Positions 22,451 through 32,800 of a stretch of 64,000 bases of DNA are shown in pieces (the first letter of the stretch is position 1; the number at the start of each line of letters is the position of its first letter). Position numbers and translations under genes: made by a program. Below the pieces are notes generated by a model. It was not told the DNA's origin, searched no databases, and saw only the letters and a program-made list of their open reading frames with translations. Origin of the DNA: Oxalobacteraceae bacterium. Lineage in GTDB: Bacteria > Pseudomonadota > Gammaproteobacteria > Burkholderiales > Burkholderiaceae_D. The stretch covers positions 47,812 through 111,811 of the forward strand of contig JAIXXN010000059.1 in NCBI GenBank assembly GCA_027490725.1. Reading direction: 5' to 3'.

Positions 22451-24127
22451 ATGCATCGCACCCAGTCCCAACCATTGAGCGTTACCGCCCGCATCGGCGC
22501 GGGGTTTGCGCTTGTCCTGTCCAGCATGGTCGTGCTGACCGTGATCGGTATCATGCAAGTCAATTCCATTTCCACGGGGCTCGCCACCATCGGCGATGTA
22601 AATAGCGTCAAGCAGCGCTATGCCATTAATTTCCGGGGCAGCGTCCACGACCGGGCGATCGCCTTGCGTGACGTTATCCTAGTGCCGGGCGAGGCCGAAC
22701 TGGCGCCGGTATTGGCCAGAATTGCCGCGCTCACGGCCACCTATCAAGAGTCGGCGGCGCCACTGGACAAAATGTTCAGCGAGCGTAGCGACATCAGTGC
22801 GGAAGAAAAGCAGATTCTTGCCAGTATCAAGGACATCGAACTGCGCACGCTGCCGTTGATCCGGAAAATTATCGCCCTGCGTCAGGCCGGGGATGCCGCT
22901 CCGGCAACCCAGATGATGCTGGGCGAGGCGCGGCCGGCGTTTGTCGAATGGCTAGCCCAGATCAATAAACTGATCGATTACGAAGAAAATCAGAACCGTC
23001 AGGAATCCACTGAGGCGCGCGCTACCGCCAGCGGCTTCCAGACCTTAATGCTGATTATCTGTGTGACGGCGCTGCTCACCGGCCTGCTTGCGGCCAGCCT
23101 GATTGCCCGCAGCATTGCCCGGGCACTGGGCGGCGAACCGCAGGAGGCGAGCACGATTGCGCGCAGTATTGCAGCGGGTGACCTGAGTATTGCCATCCAC
23201 ACCCAGCCCAAGGATGAGAGCAGCGTGCTGTCGGCCATGAAAGAGATGCGCGACAGTCTGGTCAGCATCGTCGGCCGGGTACGCAGCACCACCGCAACGA
23301 TTTCAAGTGGATCGGCCGAGATTGCCTCGGGCAATCAAGACCTGTCGGAGCGTACCGAGCAGCAGGCTGCCTCACTGGAAAGGACGGCGACCTCGATGGC
23401 AGGACTGACCAGCACGGTCAAACAGAATGCCAATAACGCCAGGCAGGCCAATCAACTGGCGGTGTCGGCTTCCGGGGTCGCGGTAAAAGGCGGACAAGTG
23501 GTGGCGCAAGTGGTATCGACCATGGGATCCATCAATGACTCGGCCAAGAAAATTGTCGATATTATTTCCGTGATTGACGGCATCGCCTTCCAGACCAATA
23601 TTCTGGCACTCAACGCTGCGGTCGAGGCTGCACGTGCCGGGGAGCAGGGGCGCGGCTTTGCCGTGGTCGCCACAGAAGTGCGCAATCTGGCGCAGCGCTC
23701 GGCAGCGGCAGCACGGGAAATCAAGACCTTGATTAACGATTCCGTTGAAAAAGTCGATGCCGGCAGCCAGCTCGTCGCCGAGGCCGGCAGTACCATGGAA
23801 GAAATCGTTAGCAGCGTGAAGCGGGTCACCGACATCATGTCGGAAATTATGCTCGCGAGTGAAGCACAGAGCGTCGGCATCGAGCAGGTCAATGACGCAC
23901 TCGATCAGATGGATCAGGTGACGCAGCAGAATGCAGCGCTGGTCGAGCAAGCTGCTGCGGCAGCGGCCTCGATGCGCGATCAGGCTGGTGAACTGTCGCA
24001 GATGGTGGCCATCTTCACGCTCGAAGCGGAGCAGGTCAGTCTGCGTGGCAAGCCGGTGCGCAGCGGTTCACGGGCTGCTGGCGCAGCGCAGCGCACCTTG
24101 CTGGCAGCGCCAGCGGTGTTGCGCTAG
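22451..24127 (+). CDS. Methyl-accepting chemotaxis protein
   Basis: A 558-residue chemoreceptor. TM1 is at about 17-37, a periplasmic four-helix-bundle-type sensor at 38-194, TM2 at about 196-219, then HAMP and the MCP signalling domain with the hairpin tip IDGIAFQTNILALNAAVEAARAGEQGRGFAVVATEVRNLAQ. GGAG lies 5 bp before the ATG. The C-terminus ends APAVLR without a CheR-docking pentapeptide (xWxxF). It is an orphan receptor, with no che genes in the window. The ligand is unknown. Confidence 0.92.
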   Translation: MHRTQSQPLSVTARIGAGFALVLSSMVVLTVIGIMQVNSISTGLATIGDVNSVKQRYAINFRGSVHDRAIALRDVILVPGEAELAPVLARIAALTATYQESAAPLDKMFSERSDISAEEKQILASIKDIELRTLPLIRKIIALRQAGDAAPATQMMLGEARPAFVEWLAQINKLIDYEENQNRQESTEARATASGFQTLMLIICVTALLTGLLAASLIARSIARALGGEPQEASTIARSIAAGDLSIAIHTQPKDESSVLSAMKEMRDSLVSIVGRVRSTTATISSGSAEIASGNQDLSERTEQQAASLERTATSMAGLTSTVKQNANNARQANQLAVSASGVAVKGGQVVAQVVSTMGSINDSAKKIVDIISVIDGIAFQTNILALNAAVEAARAGEQGRGFAVVATEVRNLAQRSAAAAREIKTLINDSVEKVDAGSQLVAEAGSTMEEIVSSVKRVTDIMSEIMLASEAQSVGIEQVNDALDQMDQVTQQNAALVEQAAAAAASMRDQAGELSQMVAIFTLEAEQVSLRGKPVRSGSRAAGAAQRTLLAAPAVLR

Positions 24128-24299
24128 CTGAAAACAGCCGGATCACGCAGCACGGCCATCGGCCTGCGTGTCCGGTCTGCGCGGCGGACAGCGGGTAAAA
24201 ACGGGTAAAATCCGCGCTGGAGGGGAAACGCGCGGCCAGTCGGGTAGGACCGCGCGATCACCCCGTAATGCGATCTCGCCCTTTTTCCTGTGAAGCAAA

Positions 24300-25070
24300 T
24301 TGCTCGAAACTAAACAGAACCTCTTTCACCGCCTGCGTTTCATTCTGGTCGAAACCAGCCGCGCCGGCAATATCGGCGCCGTCGCGCGGGCCATGAAGAC
24401 CATGGGCTTTAGCGATCTGGTACTGGTCAATCCGCGCTTCGACGGGGCGCTCAGCGACCCGGAAGCGATTGCCTTTGCCAGCGGTGCCGGCGATATTCTG
24501 GCGCAGGCGCGGGTGGTGGGCAGCATAGGCGAAGCGCTGCAAGGCATCGATTTTGCGGCCGCCGTCTCGGCGCGTCTGCGCGAATTCTCGCCGCCGGTGC
24601 TGACCCCGCGTGCACTGGCCGGGCAGTTGCAGGCCCAGCCGGCACTGCAGGCAGCGGTGATTTTCGGCAATGAACGCTTCGGTCTGCCCAACGAGATCGT
24701 CGAACGCTGCAATGTACTGATCAATATCCCCGCCAATCCGGACTATTCTTCGCTGAATCTGTCGCAGGCCGCGCAAGTGCTGGCCTACGAATGCCGGATG
24801 GCCGCGCTGGACGGCGCTGCCAGTGTGCGCCAGCCGGGCGGCGACGCCAACGAGATCGGTTTTCAGGGGGCTGCCGCCAGTGTGGCGCAGATCGAGGGCA
24901 TGTACCAGCATCTGGAACAGGCGCTGGTCGACATCGGTTTCCTCGATGCTAGCAACCCGCGCAAGCTGATGCCGCGCCTGAAACGCATGTTTGCCCGAGC
25001 GCAACTTGAACAGGAAGAAGTGAACATTCTGCGTGGCATCGCCCGCCACATGACGGGCCGGCGTCCCTAA
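24300..25070 (+). CDS. trmJ: tRNA (cytidine/uridine-2'-O-)-methyltransferase TrmJ
   Basis: A 256-residue SPOUT methyltransferase that 2'-O-methylates position 32 of tRNAs. SPOUT motifs are NIGAVARAMKTMGF, FGNERFGLPNEIVERC and the knot segment LNLSQAAQVLAYE, followed by a C-terminal helical extension typical of TrmJ. The only possible start that keeps the N-terminus is TTG at 24300, because an in-frame TGA lies three codons upstream and the next in-frame ATG is inside the first SPOUT motif. Confidence 0.9.
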   Translation: MLETKQNLFHRLRFILVETSRAGNIGAVARAMKTMGFSDLVLVNPRFDGALSDPEAIAFASGAGDILAQARVVGSIGEALQGIDFAAAVSARLREFSPPVLTPRALAGQLQAQPALQAAVIFGNERFGLPNEIVERCNVLINIPANPDYSSLNLSQAAQVLAYECRMAALDGAASVRQPGGDANEIGFQGAAASVAQIEGMYQHLEQALVDIGFLDASNPRKLMPRLKRMFARAQLEQEEVNILRGIARHMTGRRP

Positions 25071-25171
25071 CAATCCATAACTAGACGGACTCCTCTATTT
25101 TTTGCGCGCAGGCCTGCCGCGGCATTCACGTACACTAGTCAGATCAAAAAAATAACGAGTAGGACGGAGAC

Positions 25172-25696
25172 ATGAGCAACCGCAGATCTTTTCTCAAGAT
25201 CGGCGTCGTTGCGGCCCTGACATTGGCCGCTGGCGGTGCCATCTATCGCAAATTAAGCCCGCCCCCCGCACCCCATCCGTTTGCACTCGACGGCGCGGCG
25301 CGCGAGGTGCTGAACGCTATCCTGCCTGTCATGCTGGGACCGCTGTTACCGGTCGAAGCGGGCGCCCGTGCGCAAGCGCTGGCGGGGGCACTGGAACGCA
25401 CCCACGGCGCCATTCTGGGCTTGCCCTTAAGCACCCAGAAAGAAGTGCAGGATTTGTTCGGCCTGCTGGCGCTGGCGCCGGCGCGACGTTTTCTAGCCGG
25501 TATCAGCAATGGCTGGGAGCAGGCCGCACCTGCCGAGGTCGCCGCGTTTCTGGACAGCTGGCGCCACCATCGCATGGCCATGTTGCAGACGGCCTATCTG
25601 GCCCTGCATGATCTGATTCTGGGGCCGTGGTATGCGGCGCCGTCTTCCTGGAGCGCGATCGGCTATCCGGGCCCGCGCAAGGAGTTGCTGAAATGA
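25172..25696 (+). CDS. TAT-exported gluconate 2-dehydrogenase subunit 3-like protein
   Basis: A 174-residue protein with a twin-arginine signal (SNRRSFLKIGVVAALTLAAGG) and a body matching the small gamma subunit of membrane-bound gluconate-type dehydrogenases (REVLNAILPVMLGPLLP, EVQDLFGLLALAPARRFLAG, LQTAYLALHDLILGPWYA). Such subunits fold with a GMC flavoprotein and carry it through the TAT system. The stop overlaps the start of the GMC gene (ATGA), which supports a 1:1 complex in the periplasm. Confidence 0.82.
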   Translation: MSNRRSFLKIGVVAALTLAAGGAIYRKLSPPPAPHPFALDGAAREVLNAILPVMLGPLLPVEAGARAQALAGALERTHGAILGLPLSTQKEVQDLFGLLALAPARRFLAGISNGWEQAAPAEVAAFLDSWRHHRMAMLQTAYLALHDLILGPWYAAPSSWSAIGYPGPRKELLK

Positions 25697-27348
25697 GCCG
25701 CACGAATATTCCTATCAATACGACTAAGGCACTGATTCCCGATCCGATACAGGCTGGTCTGGCTTCCGGCTGGCAGGTCACCGATGCCGCCCGTTTGCAG
25801 GAAGATCTGACACTGGAAGCGGATGTGGTGATCATCGGCAGTGGCGCAGGCGGCGGCGTGACGGCGGAAATTCTGGCCCTGTCCGGTCTGCGCGTGCTGA
25901 TCGTGGAAGAGGGCGCGTTGCATTCCTCCAACGATTTCAATATGAACGAGGCGCAAGCCTATCCGGCCCTGTATCAGGAATCGGCGGCGCGTAAGACCCG
26001 CGACAAGGCCATCAATATTCTGCAGGGGCGCACGGTCGGTGGCAGTACCACCGTCAACTGGACCAGCAGCTTCCGCACGCCGGACAGTACGCTGTCCTTC
26101 TGGCAGCAACGCTACGGTCTGAAGAGCTATAGCACGGCCGCACTGGCGCCGTGGTTCGAGATGATGGAGCAGCGGCTGAATATTTCTGAATGGGCCGTGT
26201 CACCGAACGAAAACAATGCCATCCTGCAGCGCGGCGCTAGCAAGCTGGGCATCCCGACCGCGCTGATCCGGCGTAATGTCAACGGCTGCTGGAACCTCGG
26301 CTATTGCGGCATGGGCTGTCCCACCAATGCCAAGCAGTCGATGCTGATCACCACCATCCCGTCCGCGCTGAATCATGGCGCTGCGCTGCTGACGCGCGCC
26401 CGTGCCGAACGGCTGGTGCTGCAAGGCGACAAGGTCAGCGGTCTCGAATGCGTGGCGCTCGATGCCGCCGGACTGAACCCGACGGGGCGCCGCATCAGCG
26501 TGCGGGCGCGTCACTACGTGGTGGCCGGTGGCGCCATCAATTCGCCAGCGCTGCTGATGCGCTCGGGCGCGCCCGATCCCCATGGTTTGCTGGGCAAGCG
26601 CACCTTCCTGCATCCGGTGGTGATTTCCGCTGCCACCTTTGAGCAGCGCGTCGACAGCTTTGCCGGCGCACCGCAGACGGTGTACTCGGATCACTTCCTG
26701 CATACCCAGCCGATCGATGGTGCGATGGGTTACAAGCTGGAAGTGCCGCCGCTACATCCGTTGCTGCTGGCCACGACCAATGCCGGCTTCGGTGCCGAAC
26801 ATGCTGCCGGCATGGCGCAATTCCCCCATAAACAGGCGGTGCTGGCGCTGTTGCGCGATGGCTTCCACGCCGATTCGCCCGGTGGCAGCGTGCAACTGGG
26901 CAGCGATGGCGCACCGACCCTCGATTACCCGATCAGCGAGTATGTCTGGGACGGTGCCCGGCGCGCCTTGCTGAGCATGGCCGAAATCCAGTTCGCGGCT
27001 GGCGCCCGTGATGTGGCACCGGTACATGAAGCGGCACCACGTTACACCAGCTGGGCGCAGGCGCAGGCCGGGATCCGTGATCTGCCGATGAAGCAGCTGG
27101 CAAGCCGGGTCGTATCGGCACACGTGATGGGCGGCTGCACCATGGCCGACGAGGTACGGCAGGGGGTGACCTCTGGCGATGGTCGCTATCATGGTTTAAG
27201 CAACTTGTCGGTGCACGATGGTTCGCTGTTCCCCACCTCGATCGGTGCCAATCCCCAGCTTTCTATCTATGGTGTGGTGGCGCGCCTGGCCAGTACGCTG
27301 GCCGAACAGCTGAGCGGAAAACCGGCGGTGCGACCCGTTCGCACCTGA
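25693..27348 (+). CDS. GMC family FAD-dependent oxidoreductase (periplasmic sugar/alcohol dehydrogenase type)
   Basis: A 551-residue flavoprotein. The FAD dinucleotide-binding motif is VVIIGSGAGGGVTAEIL (45-61), followed by GRTVGGSTTVNWTSSFR and a cysteine-containing NGCWNLGYCGMGCPTNAKQS. The C-terminal GMC active-site region SAHVMGGCTMADE and SVHDGSLFPTSIGANPQLSIYG is intact. It has no signal of its own, so export would depend on its TAT partner. Typical complexes add a triheme cytochrome c, which is missing here; the nearest candidate is at 45675-47036. The substrate is unknown. Confidence 0.87.
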   Translation: MSRTNIPINTTKALIPDPIQAGLASGWQVTDAARLQEDLTLEADVVIIGSGAGGGVTAEILALSGLRVLIVEEGALHSSNDFNMNEAQAYPALYQESAARKTRDKAINILQGRTVGGSTTVNWTSSFRTPDSTLSFWQQRYGLKSYSTAALAPWFEMMEQRLNISEWAVSPNENNAILQRGASKLGIPTALIRRNVNGCWNLGYCGMGCPTNAKQSMLITTIPSALNHGAALLTRARAERLVLQGDKVSGLECVALDAAGLNPTGRRISVRARHYVVAGGAINSPALLMRSGAPDPHGLLGKRTFLHPVVISAATFEQRVDSFAGAPQTVYSDHFLHTQPIDGAMGYKLEVPPLHPLLLATTNAGFGAEHAAGMAQFPHKQAVLALLRDGFHADSPGGSVQLGSDGAPTLDYPISEYVWDGARRALLSMAEIQFAAGARDVAPVHEAAPRYTSWAQAQAGIRDLPMKQLASRVVSAHVMGGCTMADEVRQGVTSGDGRYHGLSNLSVHDGSLFPTSIGANPQLSIYGVVARLASTLAEQLSGKPAVRPVRT

Positions 27349-27375
27349 TTGCCACGCGCGCGGTATCATGGCAGC

Positions 27376-28320
27376 ATGATCCGACGCGTGGTATTCCTCT
27401 TGCTTGGTTTGCAGCTGATCACGGCACTCATCGTTGCCGCGACGCTGCACCGGTATTGGCAACCGGCGGGGCCACTGTACTGGCTGGCACTGCTGGATCT
27501 GTTTTACCTGGTTTGTGGTGCCGCCGTGGTGTTGCTGGTGCGTCTGCTCATTTCCGCGAATAACTTCCGTCTCAGCCTGCGCGACCAGCCCGGTGCTCCG
27601 CGGCTCAGCCTTGCCCAAGGGGCATTGTTGCTGGCGCACGAGTACTGGGCCAATCTGCAAACCACCTCGTATGACATGCTGCACCCGATCGGCTTGCAAC
27701 TGCCGGCCGGGCAGCACGGTTTGCCGGTGCTGCTGATCCACGGTTATGGCTGCAACAGCGGTTACTGGCGCCCCTTGAGTGCCTTGCTGTGTCAGGCGCA
27801 GGTGGCCCATTACGGTATTGATCTGGAACCGCCCGGTGCGTCGATCGATGACTTTGCGCCGCAGCTGCACAGCGCGATCGAGCGGCTGTGCCACGCGACA
27901 GGGCAGTCGCAAGTGGTGCTGGTCGGACACAGCATGGGCGGTCTGGTGGCACGCGCCTATCTGCGTCGCTATGGCGCGACTGCCGTGGCCCGCGTGATCA
28001 CCCTGGGTACGCCCCATCAGGGCACTGCCCTGTCGCTGGCGAAGTACGGGCCGGGCCAGAATGTGCGCCAGATGCTGTATGACAGTGACTGGCTGCGCAC
28101 GCTGGCCGCCGGTGAGGCTAATTCACAACGTGAACTGTTCAGCACAATGTATACCCTGCATGACAATATCGTCGCGCCTGCGCAGTCGGCGCAGCTGTTG
28201 GGAGCCCAGCAACGGGTATTCGCCGGCATAGGGCATGTCGCGCTGGGCCGGCACCCGGAAACCTTACCATGTGTCATGGACGAAATTCTGGCGGCTAGCC
28301 GCTCGGCGTGCCGCCTGTGA
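27376..28320 (+). CDS. Alpha/beta-hydrolase lipase with N-terminal membrane helices
   Basis: A 314-residue protein. Two N-terminal hydrophobic helices (VVFLLLGLQLITALIVAATL and WLALLDLFYLVCGAAVVLLVRLL) precede a lipase-type alpha/beta-hydrolase domain. The oxyanion segment LLIHGYGCNSGYW, the nucleophile elbow VLVGHSMGGL (S186) and ITLGTPHQGTALSLAKYGPG are clear. It resembles membrane-anchored triacylglycerol lipases or acyltransferases. The ATG at 27376 begins the first helix. It follows the GMC gene by 27 bp and may be co-transcribed. Confidence 0.83.
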   Translation: MIRRVVFLLLGLQLITALIVAATLHRYWQPAGPLYWLALLDLFYLVCGAAVVLLVRLLISANNFRLSLRDQPGAPRLSLAQGALLLAHEYWANLQTTSYDMLHPIGLQLPAGQHGLPVLLIHGYGCNSGYWRPLSALLCQAQVAHYGIDLEPPGASIDDFAPQLHSAIERLCHATGQSQVVLVGHSMGGLVARAYLRRYGATAVARVITLGTPHQGTALSLAKYGPGQNVRQMLYDSDWLRTLAAGEANSQRELFSTMYTLHDNIVAPAQSAQLLGAQQRVFAGIGHVALGRHPETLPCVMDEILAASRSACRL

Positions 28321-28396
28321 CAATGTGTGAGGTTTTTCTTGGCCGGTTGCTGTATGTTGGTTAAGCTGTAGTAAGCGGATAAAGCAAGGTGTCACC

Positions 28397-29878
28397 ATGC
28401 CGACCGATTTTGGTAGTCTGATTCTTAACGAAACGCCGGACGCCGTCATCATTACCACGCTTGATGGGGTGGTAGAGTGCTGGACCAATGGCGCGCAATC
28501 GGTATTCGGCTACACCAGTGCCGAAGCGCTGGGGCGGCAACTGGCCGAGCTGATTGTGCCACCCGCTCTGGTCGAAGAAGAGCGCGAGGTGATTGTCGAG
28601 ACGCTGCGCTGCGGCGTGGCCAGCTATGAATCGATGCGGCAAGCCAAGGATGGTGCGCTGGTGTATGTCGACAGCAGTTCCAAACTGGTGCGCAATGCGG
28701 CCGGTCAGCCCGAGTACATTCTGTGGAGTAAGAAAGATATCACCGCGCTCAAGGTGCTGCGCGATGCCAAACTGGTGGAAGCGCGCTTCGATGGGCTGCT
28801 GGAATCTTTGCCGGATGCGATTATTCTGGCCAACACGGGTGGCCGGGTGGTGCTGGCCAACGGCCAGGCGCATAGCATGTTCGGCTATCCGCACGGTGCC
28901 ATGCGCGGCCTGCCGCTCGAGCAACTGATGCCGCAGCGCTTCCGTACTCCGCATGTGCAGCACCGTAATGAGTATATGCGTCAGCCACAGGTGCGCCCGA
29001 TGGGCAGCGGACGTGATCTGTACGGCTTGCGCAGCGATGGCATGGAGTTTCCCATTGAAATCAGCCTGAGTCCGATTACTACCGAGGAAGGCACGCTGAT
29101 CATGAGCGCGGTGCGCGATAACACCGAGCGCAAACGCATCGAACGCACGCTGCAGGATCAGAATGCCGAACTGGCGCGCGCCAGTGCTGCCAAGGACCGC
29201 TTTTTGGCCGGCATGTCGCACGAGTTGCGCACGCCGCTCAACGCCATCATCGGGTTTACCGGCACCATGCTGATGAAGTTGCCGGGGCCGATCAATGACG
29301 AGCAGGAAAAACATCTGCGCACGGTGCAGAGCAGTGCGCGTCACCTGCTGTCGCTGATTAATGATTTGCTGGACCTGACCAAGATCGAAGCAGGCAAGCT
29401 GGAGCTGGAACTGGCACCGCTGCAATGCCGGCAACTGATCGATGAAGTGTTGCTGCTGTTCGGGCCGCAGGCCAGCCAGAAAGGACTGGCACTAGAATTT
29501 ACCAGTCGCGGCGAGGAACTGACGGTGCTGGCTGATCGGCGTGCCTTGCAACAGATTCTGATGAATCTGGTGCACAACGCCATCAAATTTACCGAGCACG
29601 GCAAGGTGCAGGTAAATCTCGATACGGCCCAGGTGAGTGCGCGCGATTGCGTCACCATCAGTATTAGCGATACCGGCATCGGTATCGCAGCCGATGAACG
29701 CGGTGCGCTGTTTCAGGCGTTTTCCCAGCTCGACGGCGGCAAGGTGCGGCAATTCGAAGGCACAGGACTGGGCCTGCATCTGAGCCAGCGGCTGGCAGCA
29801 TTGTTGCGGGGCGAGATATTGTTTGCCAGCGAATTCGGTGTCGGCAGTACCTTCACGCTGGCTTTGCCGCGTGAATAG
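28397..29878 (+). CDS. PAS-PAS sensor histidine kinase
   Basis: A 493-residue cytosolic kinase without membrane segments. Two PAS domains (about 8-120 and 130-245) precede the HisKA dimerisation helix with phospho-acceptor H275 (MSHELRTPLNAIIGF) and the HATPase domain with N394 (LVHNAIKFTE), SDTGIGI and GTGLGLHLSQRL. Soluble PAS kinases usually sense redox, light or small ligands; no cofactor residue is evident. It is followed after 15 bp by a protein with three receiver domains, which is the obvious phosphotransfer partner. Confidence 0.92.
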   Translation: MPTDFGSLILNETPDAVIITTLDGVVECWTNGAQSVFGYTSAEALGRQLAELIVPPALVEEEREVIVETLRCGVASYESMRQAKDGALVYVDSSSKLVRNAAGQPEYILWSKKDITALKVLRDAKLVEARFDGLLESLPDAIILANTGGRVVLANGQAHSMFGYPHGAMRGLPLEQLMPQRFRTPHVQHRNEYMRQPQVRPMGSGRDLYGLRSDGMEFPIEISLSPITTEEGTLIMSAVRDNTERKRIERTLQDQNAELARASAAKDRFLAGMSHELRTPLNAIIGFTGTMLMKLPGPINDEQEKHLRTVQSSARHLLSLINDLLDLTKIEAGKLELELAPLQCRQLIDEVLLLFGPQASQKGLALEFTSRGEELTVLADRRALQQILMNLVHNAIKFTEHGKVQVNLDTAQVSARDCVTISISDTGIGIAADERGALFQAFSQLDGGKVRQFEGTGLGLHLSQRLAALLRGEILFASEFGVGSTFTLALPRE

Positions 29879-29893
29879 CCAAGGAGGAACACG

Positions 29894-32800
29894 GTGGTAG
29901 CCCAGATCCTGATCATCGAAGACAATGCGACCAATCTCGAATTGATGGTCTATCTGCTGCGCGCCTATGGTCACAGCACGCTGAGCGCCGGCGATGGCGA
30001 GGCTGGCGTGGCGCTGGCGCGCCAGCACCGCCCCGACCTGATCATCTGCGATGTGCATCTGCCCAAACTTGATGGTTACGGCGTGCTGCAGGCGCTCAAG
30101 GCCGATGCCACCATGCGCCATATTCCCTTGCTGGCTGTGACTGCGTTGGCCATGCTGGGCGACCGGGAAAAACTGCTGGCTGCCGGTTTCGACGGCTACA
30201 TCAGCAAACCCGTGGAACCCGAGCGCTTCGTCGCCGAGATCGAAGGCTATCTGAAACCGCGCGAACAGACCGCTGCCACCATCCTGATTGTCGACGACCA
30301 TGTACTGAACCGTGAATTCCTGCGCACGCTGCTGGGCTATGATGGCCACCGCTTGCTGGAAGCGGGGAATGGCGCCGAAGCGCTGCGCATGGTCGCGGCG
30401 GAACAGCCGGATCTGGTGATTTCCGACATTCTGATGCCGAATATGGATGGCTATGAATTCGTCACCCGCCTGCATGCCGATCCGGCCACCGCCCATCTGC
30501 CGGTAATTTTCTACACCGCGATTTACCGCGAACGCGAAGCGATGGCGGTGGCGCAGACCTGCGGCGTGCGCTGGGTCCTGCCTAAACCGTCGGATCCGGA
30601 AGTGATCCGGCGCACCGTGCAGGAAGCGCTTGGCATGCAGGTCGAACTGGCCAGCGTGGCACCGGCCGTTGTGCCGGAGCCGCCCGCGGATGGTCGCCTG
30701 CACCATTTCGATGATAAGGTCGCGCAGTATCTGGATGAGCTGGAAACCAGCAGTCGCCAGCTGTCGCGCATCGCCGACCAGAACGGCGATGTCGATAGCG
30801 CTGCCAGCGAACATCTGGAACGCATGACCCAGCGGCTGACCAGTTCGCTGTCCAGCCTGCAGGCGGTCAGTCTGCGCCTGACTTCCCTGATCGAGCTGGG
30901 CATCGAACTGGGCGCCGAGCGCGACCCCGGGGCGCTGATCGAAATCGGCTGCCGGGTGGCGCAGAATATCTGCGTCTCCAAATACGCCTGCATCGGCATG
31001 CTCGATAGTGAAGCGAGCGAACTCAGTTATTTCGCTAGCTGCGGAGCCGGGGTGCCGGCGCGCGCCCTGGCCACGGCGCCACGCAGCGGGGTACTGGGTG
31101 ACTTGCTGGAACGGCGCGAACCGTGCCGGCGCAATGACCTGGCGGGCGATCCGGCGGTGCTTGGCCTGCCAGCCAACCATCCGGCCGTACATTCCTTCCT
31201 CGGCGTGCCGATTGCATCACGCGAACGGGTGCACGGCTGGCTGTATCTGGTCGATAAACTCGGTGCCGAAGGTTTTTCCGAAGTCGATGAGCGGGTCGCG
31301 GCCACGGTGGCGGCGCAGATTTCCGTGGTCTATGAAAATCTGGTGCTGTACGAAGAAATCAAACAGCACCACGCCCAGCTGACGGCCGATATGAATGCCC
31401 GCATCCGGCTCGATGAAGATCTGCGGCGCTTCCGGCTGGCCATGGACGCCACTGCCGACGCCATCTTCCTGCTCGATCGCAGTGGCTTATGTTTTGTCGA
31501 CGTCAACGCTACCGCTTGCCGCATGCTCGGCTATCCGCGCGAAGATTTCCTGCGCGTGCATCCGAATGCCAGCACCACTGGCGAACTCGAGCCGCTCGAT
31601 GAACTGTTCCGCAAACTGCTGTCGGGCGAGCAGACCGGCGCCATGAGCGAGCTGCAACTGGTGTGTCAGGACGGTTCGCTGCTGGCGGTGGAAGTGCAGC
31701 GCCGCACGCTGCGTTCGGGCTCGACCTGGATCATGGTGGCGGTGGCGCGCGACATTACCGAACGCAAGGAAGCCGAACAGCGCCTGCTGAAGCTAGCCCA
31801 CTTTGATACCCTGACCGGGCTGCCCAATCGCAGCCAGTTCTATGCGTCACTGGGCCACTCGCTGCATCAGGCGGGCGAGCATGGCTGGTCGCTGGCCGTG
31901 CTATTCCTCGATGTGGACCGCTTCAAGAATGTCAATGATACGCTCGGTCATACCATCGGCGACGAACTGCTGCGCCAGTTTTCCAGTCGGCTGGTTGATT
32001 GCCTGCGGGTGCGCGATACCATCGGCCGCTTCGGTGGCGACGAGTTCGCGGCCATCCTGATGCTGCCGGAAGGGGCGCAGGCAGCCGTGACGGTGGTCGA
32101 TAAAATCCGCGAAGCGCTGCGCCAGCCCTTCGATCTGCGCGGCCACGAAGTGACGGTGACCTCGAGTATCGGCATTTCCGTGTTCCCTGACGATGGTGCC
32201 GATCCCGATACTCTGATCCAGTATGCCGACACAGCCATGTACCGCGCCAAGGAAGCGGGGCGCGATGCCTTCCGTTTCTTTACGGCGGAAATGAATGCCC
32301 AGTCGATCGCCCGGCTCGATTTGGAAATCGCCTTGCGGCGCGCCATCGATAACCAGGAATTCGTGCTGCATTTCCAGCCCAAGGTGAATATTGCCAGCGG
32401 GCGTATCAGTGGTGCGGAAGTGCTGATTCGCTGGCGCCGGCCCGGCCATGGCATGGTGTCGCCCGCGCTGTTTGTGCCGCTGCTGGAAGAGACCGGGTTG
32501 ATCGTACGGGTCGGTAACTGGGTACTGCGCGAAGCCTGCCGCAAAATTGCCGAGTGGGGCAAGAGCGGTGTGGGCGCCGTGCACCTGTCCGTGAATGTGT
32601 CCGGAATCCAGTTCTTTGTCGGCGGACTGGAAGAAGAAGTGCTGAAGGTGATCCGTGAATTCGATATCGCACCGGAATTACTGGAACTGGAATTGACGGA
32701 AAGTTCGCTGATGTCCAATGCCGAAGAAACCATCACCGTGCTGCAACATCTGAAGGCGCTGGGGATCCGTATTTCTATCGATGATTTCGGCACCGGGTAT

